Shown here: positions 5,697 through 7,482 of the stretch, in pieces
Numbering within the stretch: the first letter of the stretch is position 1
Layout: the number at the start of each line of letters is the position of its first letter
Assembly: GCA_017404585.1 (NCBI GenBank)
Contig: JAFRCB010000230.1
Span: 1-7,482 of the forward strand
DNA: 7,482 nucleotides
Reading direction: 5' to 3'
Origin: Lachnospiraceae bacterium
GTDB taxonomy: Bacteria; Bacillota; Clostridia; Lachnospirales; Lachnospiraceae
Notes under the pieces: generated by a model
The model's input: only the letters and a program-made list of their open reading frames with translations
Databases searched by the model: none
Told to the model about the DNA's origin: nothing
Translations under genes and position numbers: made by a program

Positions 5697-6368
5697 ATGA
5701 GCAAAGAATTATTTATCAGGGCAATCACCAGATTTATAGCGGGAGTGATACTTCTCGGAGTGCTGCTCTTTGCACCTGCCGGAACATTCCGCTATCCGCA
5801 GGCCTGGATTTTCATGGGAATCTTGTTCATCCCCATGTTCGGCGCCGGCCTTGTCATGATGGCGAAAAATCCGGAGCTTTTAGAAAAGCGCCTAAGTGTA
5901 AAAGAAACAGAATCCGAGCAGCGGTCTGTCATACTTTTCAGCGGGATCATGTTCCTTGCTGCGTTCATCACTGCCGGGTTCTGCTTCAGATTCAACTTTA
6001 TGATGCTGCCCTTTCCGGTCAGCTGCGTAGCCGCGGTCATCTTCCTTATCGGCTACGCACTTTACGCGGAAGTGCTCAGGGAGAATACCTACCTTTCAAG
6101 GACCGTCGAAGTTCAGGAGAATCAGAAGGTGGTCGACACAGGACTCTACGGGATTGTCCGCCATCCAATGTACATGACCACGCTCATTATTTTCCTGATG
6201 ATGCCGCTCATTCTCGGCTCAGTCATATCATTTGTAATCATGTTGGCTTACTTCCCGATTATTACAAAGAGAATCAAGAATGAGGAGCAGGTGCTGGAGG
6301 AAGGGCTTGACGGATACAGGGAGTACAAGAAGAAGGTGAAGTATCGACTGATTCCGTTTGTGTGGTGA
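5697..6368 (+). CDS. Isoprenylcysteine carboxyl methyltransferase / phospholipid methyltransferase family membrane protein
   Basis: A 223-residue polytopic membrane protein of the ICMT/PEMT superfamily, whose members are S-adenosylmethionine-dependent methyltransferases acting at the membrane. Hydrophobic segments lie at about 11-29, 36-55, 77-97, 105-126 and 159-187. The C-terminal cofactor-binding signature is clear: NTYLSRTVEVQ (130-140), VVDTGLYGIVRHPMY (145-159) with the RHP triplet at 155-157, then the helix starting NEEQVL (195-200) and GYREYKKKVKYRLIP (206-220). Bacterial members with this layout are numerous and mostly uncharacterised, and prenylated proteins are not expected here, so the methyl acceptor is unknown. 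GGAGG lies 6 nt before the ATG. The gene starts 163 nt after the hydrolase stop, beyond the hydrolase remnant, and may share its transcript since I see no strong terminator between. Confidence 0.85.
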   Translation: MSKELFIRAITRFIAGVILLGVLLFAPAGTFRYPQAWIFMGILFIPMFGAGLVMMAKNPELLEKRLSVKETESEQRSVILFSGIMFLAAFITAGFCFRFNFMMLPFPVSCVAAVIFLIGYALYAEVLRENTYLSRTVEVQENQKVVDTGLYGIVRHPMYMTTLIIFLMMPLILGSVISFVIMLAYFPIITKRIKNEEQVLEEGLDGYREYKKKVKYRLIPFVW

Positions 6369-6411
6369 AGCTGCTGTAGTAGGTCACAGGATGCTAAGCG
6401 CATGAGTTATG

Positions 6412-6534
6412 TGCCTCTGCCATCGACCCGATGAAACTCACCAAGACGAAAGGCAACTATATGACCTCAGAAGCAGGAATTCAGTTGCCTCTGCCATCGA
6501 CCCGATGAAACTCCCCAAGACCAAAGGCAACTAT
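6412..6534 (+). repeat. Two 49-bp direct repeats (74-nt period) with hairpin potential
   Basis: Copies at 6412-6460 and 6486-6534 differ at only two of 49 bases. Each contains CATCG-ACC-CGATG, a 5-bp stem with a 3-nt loop (6421-6433 and 6495-6507). In the second copy AGTTGCCT (6483-6490) can also pair with AGGCAACT (6525-6532), closing a larger stem; in the first copy only the five innermost pairs, TGCCT with AGGCA, remain. The second copy ends about 15 nt before the ribosome binding site of the alkD-like gene. The remainder of the gap (6369-6411) shows nothing recognisable. Confidence 0.8.
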
Positions 6535-6556
6535 TTAGTCTCAAGATGAGGAAATT

Positions 6557-7246
6557 ATGATAAGAGAAGAAATATGTCAAAGATTATTTGAGCTTCAGGA
6601 CGTGCCTTACCGGGATTTTCAGGCAAAACTAATACCGACGGTCGAAACGGAATCAATGATTGGCGTCCGTACTCCGGCTCTCAGAAAGCTCGCGCGGGAA
6701 TACGGCAGGAGAGAGGACATAGGCGAGTTCCTTCAGGACCTCCCGCACAAGTATTTTGATGAGAATCAGCTGCATGCGTTTATCATTTCCGGCATTAAGG
6801 ACTTTGAGACCTGCATCATGAATGTGGAAAAGTTCCTGCCATATGTGGATAACTGGGCGACATGTGACCAGATGTCGCCAACTGTTTTTAAGAAGAAGCG
6901 GCAGGAATTGCTGCCGCTCATTCGTGAGTGGATGCGTTCGGACAGGACATATACGGTCCGCTTTGGCATAGGAATGCTGATGCAGCACTACCTGGATGAG
7001 GATTTTGATCCGTCTTACCCGGAGATGGTAGCGGGGATAAAATCCGAGGAGTACTACATCAGCATGATGGCTGCCTGGTATTTTGCTACAGCGCTGGCCA
7101 AGCAGTATGATACGATACTTCCTTTTATTGAGGAAAAGCGGCTTGACAGTCAGACTCACAACAGAGCCATTCAGAAAGCGGTCGAGAGTTATCGGATCAC
7201 ACCGGAGCAGAAAGCATATCTGAAGACATTAAAGATCCGAAAATGA
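6557..7246 (+). CDS. AlkD-like DNA alkylation repair protein
   Basis: A 229-residue protein of the DNA alkylation repair (AlkD/AlkC, HEAT-like repeat) family. Bacillus AlkD is a glycosylase that excises N3- and N7-alkylated purines without flipping the base. Residues aligned with the AlkD lesion site are present: Trp100 and Asp104 (NWATCD, like W109/D113), Arg135 (TVRFGIGML, like R148) and Trp174 (AAWYFATALA, like W187). The helical repeats run from about 35 to 225, with VRTPALRKLARE near 37-48 and HNRAIQKAVESYRI at 201-214. Length is normal. A modest GAGGA lies before the ATG. Directly upstream are two 49-bp structured repeats that could influence its expression. It is the last + strand gene, and its TGA is followed by about 80 nt before a hairpin terminator. 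Confidence 0.9.
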   Translation: MIREEICQRLFELQDVPYRDFQAKLIPTVETESMIGVRTPALRKLAREYGRREDIGEFLQDLPHKYFDENQLHAFIISGIKDFETCIMNVEKFLPYVDNWATCDQMSPTVFKKKRQELLPLIREWMRSDRTYTVRFGIGMLMQHYLDEDFDPSYPEMVAGIKSEEYYISMMAAWYFATALAKQYDTILPFIEEKRLDSQTHNRAIQKAVESYRITPEQKAYLKTLKIRK

Positions 7247-7273
7247 TTGAGTAAGCAACTGAAATGATATAAT
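7247..7273 (+). promoter_or_regulatory. Possible promoter after the alkD-like gene
   Basis: TGATATAAT (7265-7273) is a consensus extended -10 box. TTGAGT at 7247-7252 is a weak -35 with a short 15-nt spacer. Any transcript would run only about 80 nt into the terminator at 7329-7357. A/T-rich chance occurrence is quite possible. Confidence 0.25.
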
Positions 7274-7318
7274 AGGTGGATGAAAAAGACTGAATAAGCC
7301 GCTGAAGAATTATGATAT

Positions 7319-7366
7319 AAAGAAAAAGCACCCTCTCGGCGAAAAGCCGTGAGGGTGTTGGTGTTT
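7319..7366. terminator. Hairpin terminator, probably bidirectional and strongest on the minus strand
   Basis: CACCCTC (7329-7335) pairs with GAGGGTG (7351-7357), and CGGC (7337-7340) pairs with GCCG (7346-7349), around a GAAAA loop with one T-T mismatch. The left flank AAAGAAAAAG gives a good T tract on the minus strand. The right flank TTGGTGTTT is a poorer T tract for the + strand. It could stop both the alkD-like transcript and a convergent gene entering from the right edge. A second 7-bp stem, 7367-7373 with 7387-7393, lies next to it. Confidence 0.75.
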
Positions 7367-7434
7367 ACAGCCGGTTATCAGGGAGACGGCTGTCTTTGGA
7401 TGAAGGAATTGAGTGTGAACAGATACTGTGTTGC

Positions 7435-7482
7435 TCAGAAATCATAGCGAAGGATTTCACAATTCTTCACCCCAAAAGCCGC
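7435..7482 (-). CDS. Possible C-terminus of a convergent gene cut by the right edge
   Basis: On the minus strand one frame stays open from the window edge for 15 codons, reading AAFGVKNCEILRYDF and then TGA (complement of 7435-7437). The other two minus frames stop within eight codons. A minus-oriented terminator lies about 80 nt further on, which fits a convergent gene. The ending is too short for identification, and an open stretch of this length occurs often by chance. Confidence 0.3.
   Translation of the reverse strand, partial: AAFGVKNCEILRYDF

Noticed and set aside
6431..6508. 25-codon small ORF starting MKLTKTKGNY in the direct repeats
   Set aside because: No ribosome binding site precedes it, and it ends inside the second repeat copy. 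It is better explained by the repeat structure.
6412..6534. CRISPR-like repeat pair
   Set aside because: There are only two 49-bp copies, the intervening segment is 25 bp, and no cas gene is present. A simple duplication fits better.
7367..7393. Second terminator, ACAGCCG paired with CGGCTGT
   Set aside because: The 13-nt loop and lack of a T tract on either strand make it a poor terminator, so it is mentioned only beside the main one.

Overview
The window looks like a chromosomal segment of a moderately GC-rich Bacillota, most likely a clostridial/Lachnospiraceae-type bacterium. This rests on strong AGGAGG-type ribosome binding sites, extended -10 promoter-like boxes, a single-chain iron-sulfur L-serine dehydratase of the kind found in Clostridia, and a YkvI-type membrane protein. 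TGG is used for tryptophan and TGA ends other genes, so the standard bacterial code applies. All confident genes lie on the + strand. I see no rRNA, tRNA, CRISPR array, phage gene or transposase.

Left region (3-2597): a tight three-gene operon, cut by the left edge, encodes two divergent RraA-like proteins (HMG/CHA aldolase or oxaloacetate decarboxylase family) on either side of a YkvI-like multi-pass membrane protein. A perfect 12-bp hairpin with a T tract closes it. The arrangement suggests uptake of an organic acid and its cleavage or decarboxylation to pyruvate, but the substrate is unknown.

Middle region (2598-4608): an L-serine dehydratase gene (sdaA type) is followed by ridA. The pairing makes biochemical sense because serine dehydration releases 2-aminoacrylate, which RidA hydrolyses to pyruvate and ammonia. 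The dehydratase carries an in-frame TGA where a conserved glycine is expected, and the intact family C-terminus continues for 25 more codons. After ridA lies a roughly 250-nt nested near-palindrome with no gene in it. Its ends match the terminator hairpin at 2563, so a small repeat family is scattered around these genes.

Right region (4609-7482): an alpha/beta hydrolase, an isoprenylcysteine/phospholipid methyltransferase-family membrane protein and an AlkD-like DNA alkylation repair protein follow one another. The gaps between them hold local duplications. A 71-nt out-of-frame tandem duplication supplies the hydrolase stop codon, and two 49-bp direct repeats with hairpin potential lie just before the alkD-like gene. 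The window ends with a terminator whose T tract is best on the minus strand, and possibly the last 15 codons of a convergent minus-strand gene.

I found no clearly new defence or mobile system. The best candidates for a closer look are the interrupted serine dehydratase, the large palindromic repeat with its scattered relatives, the RraA-YkvI-RraA cassette, and the duplication-made hydrolase terminus.
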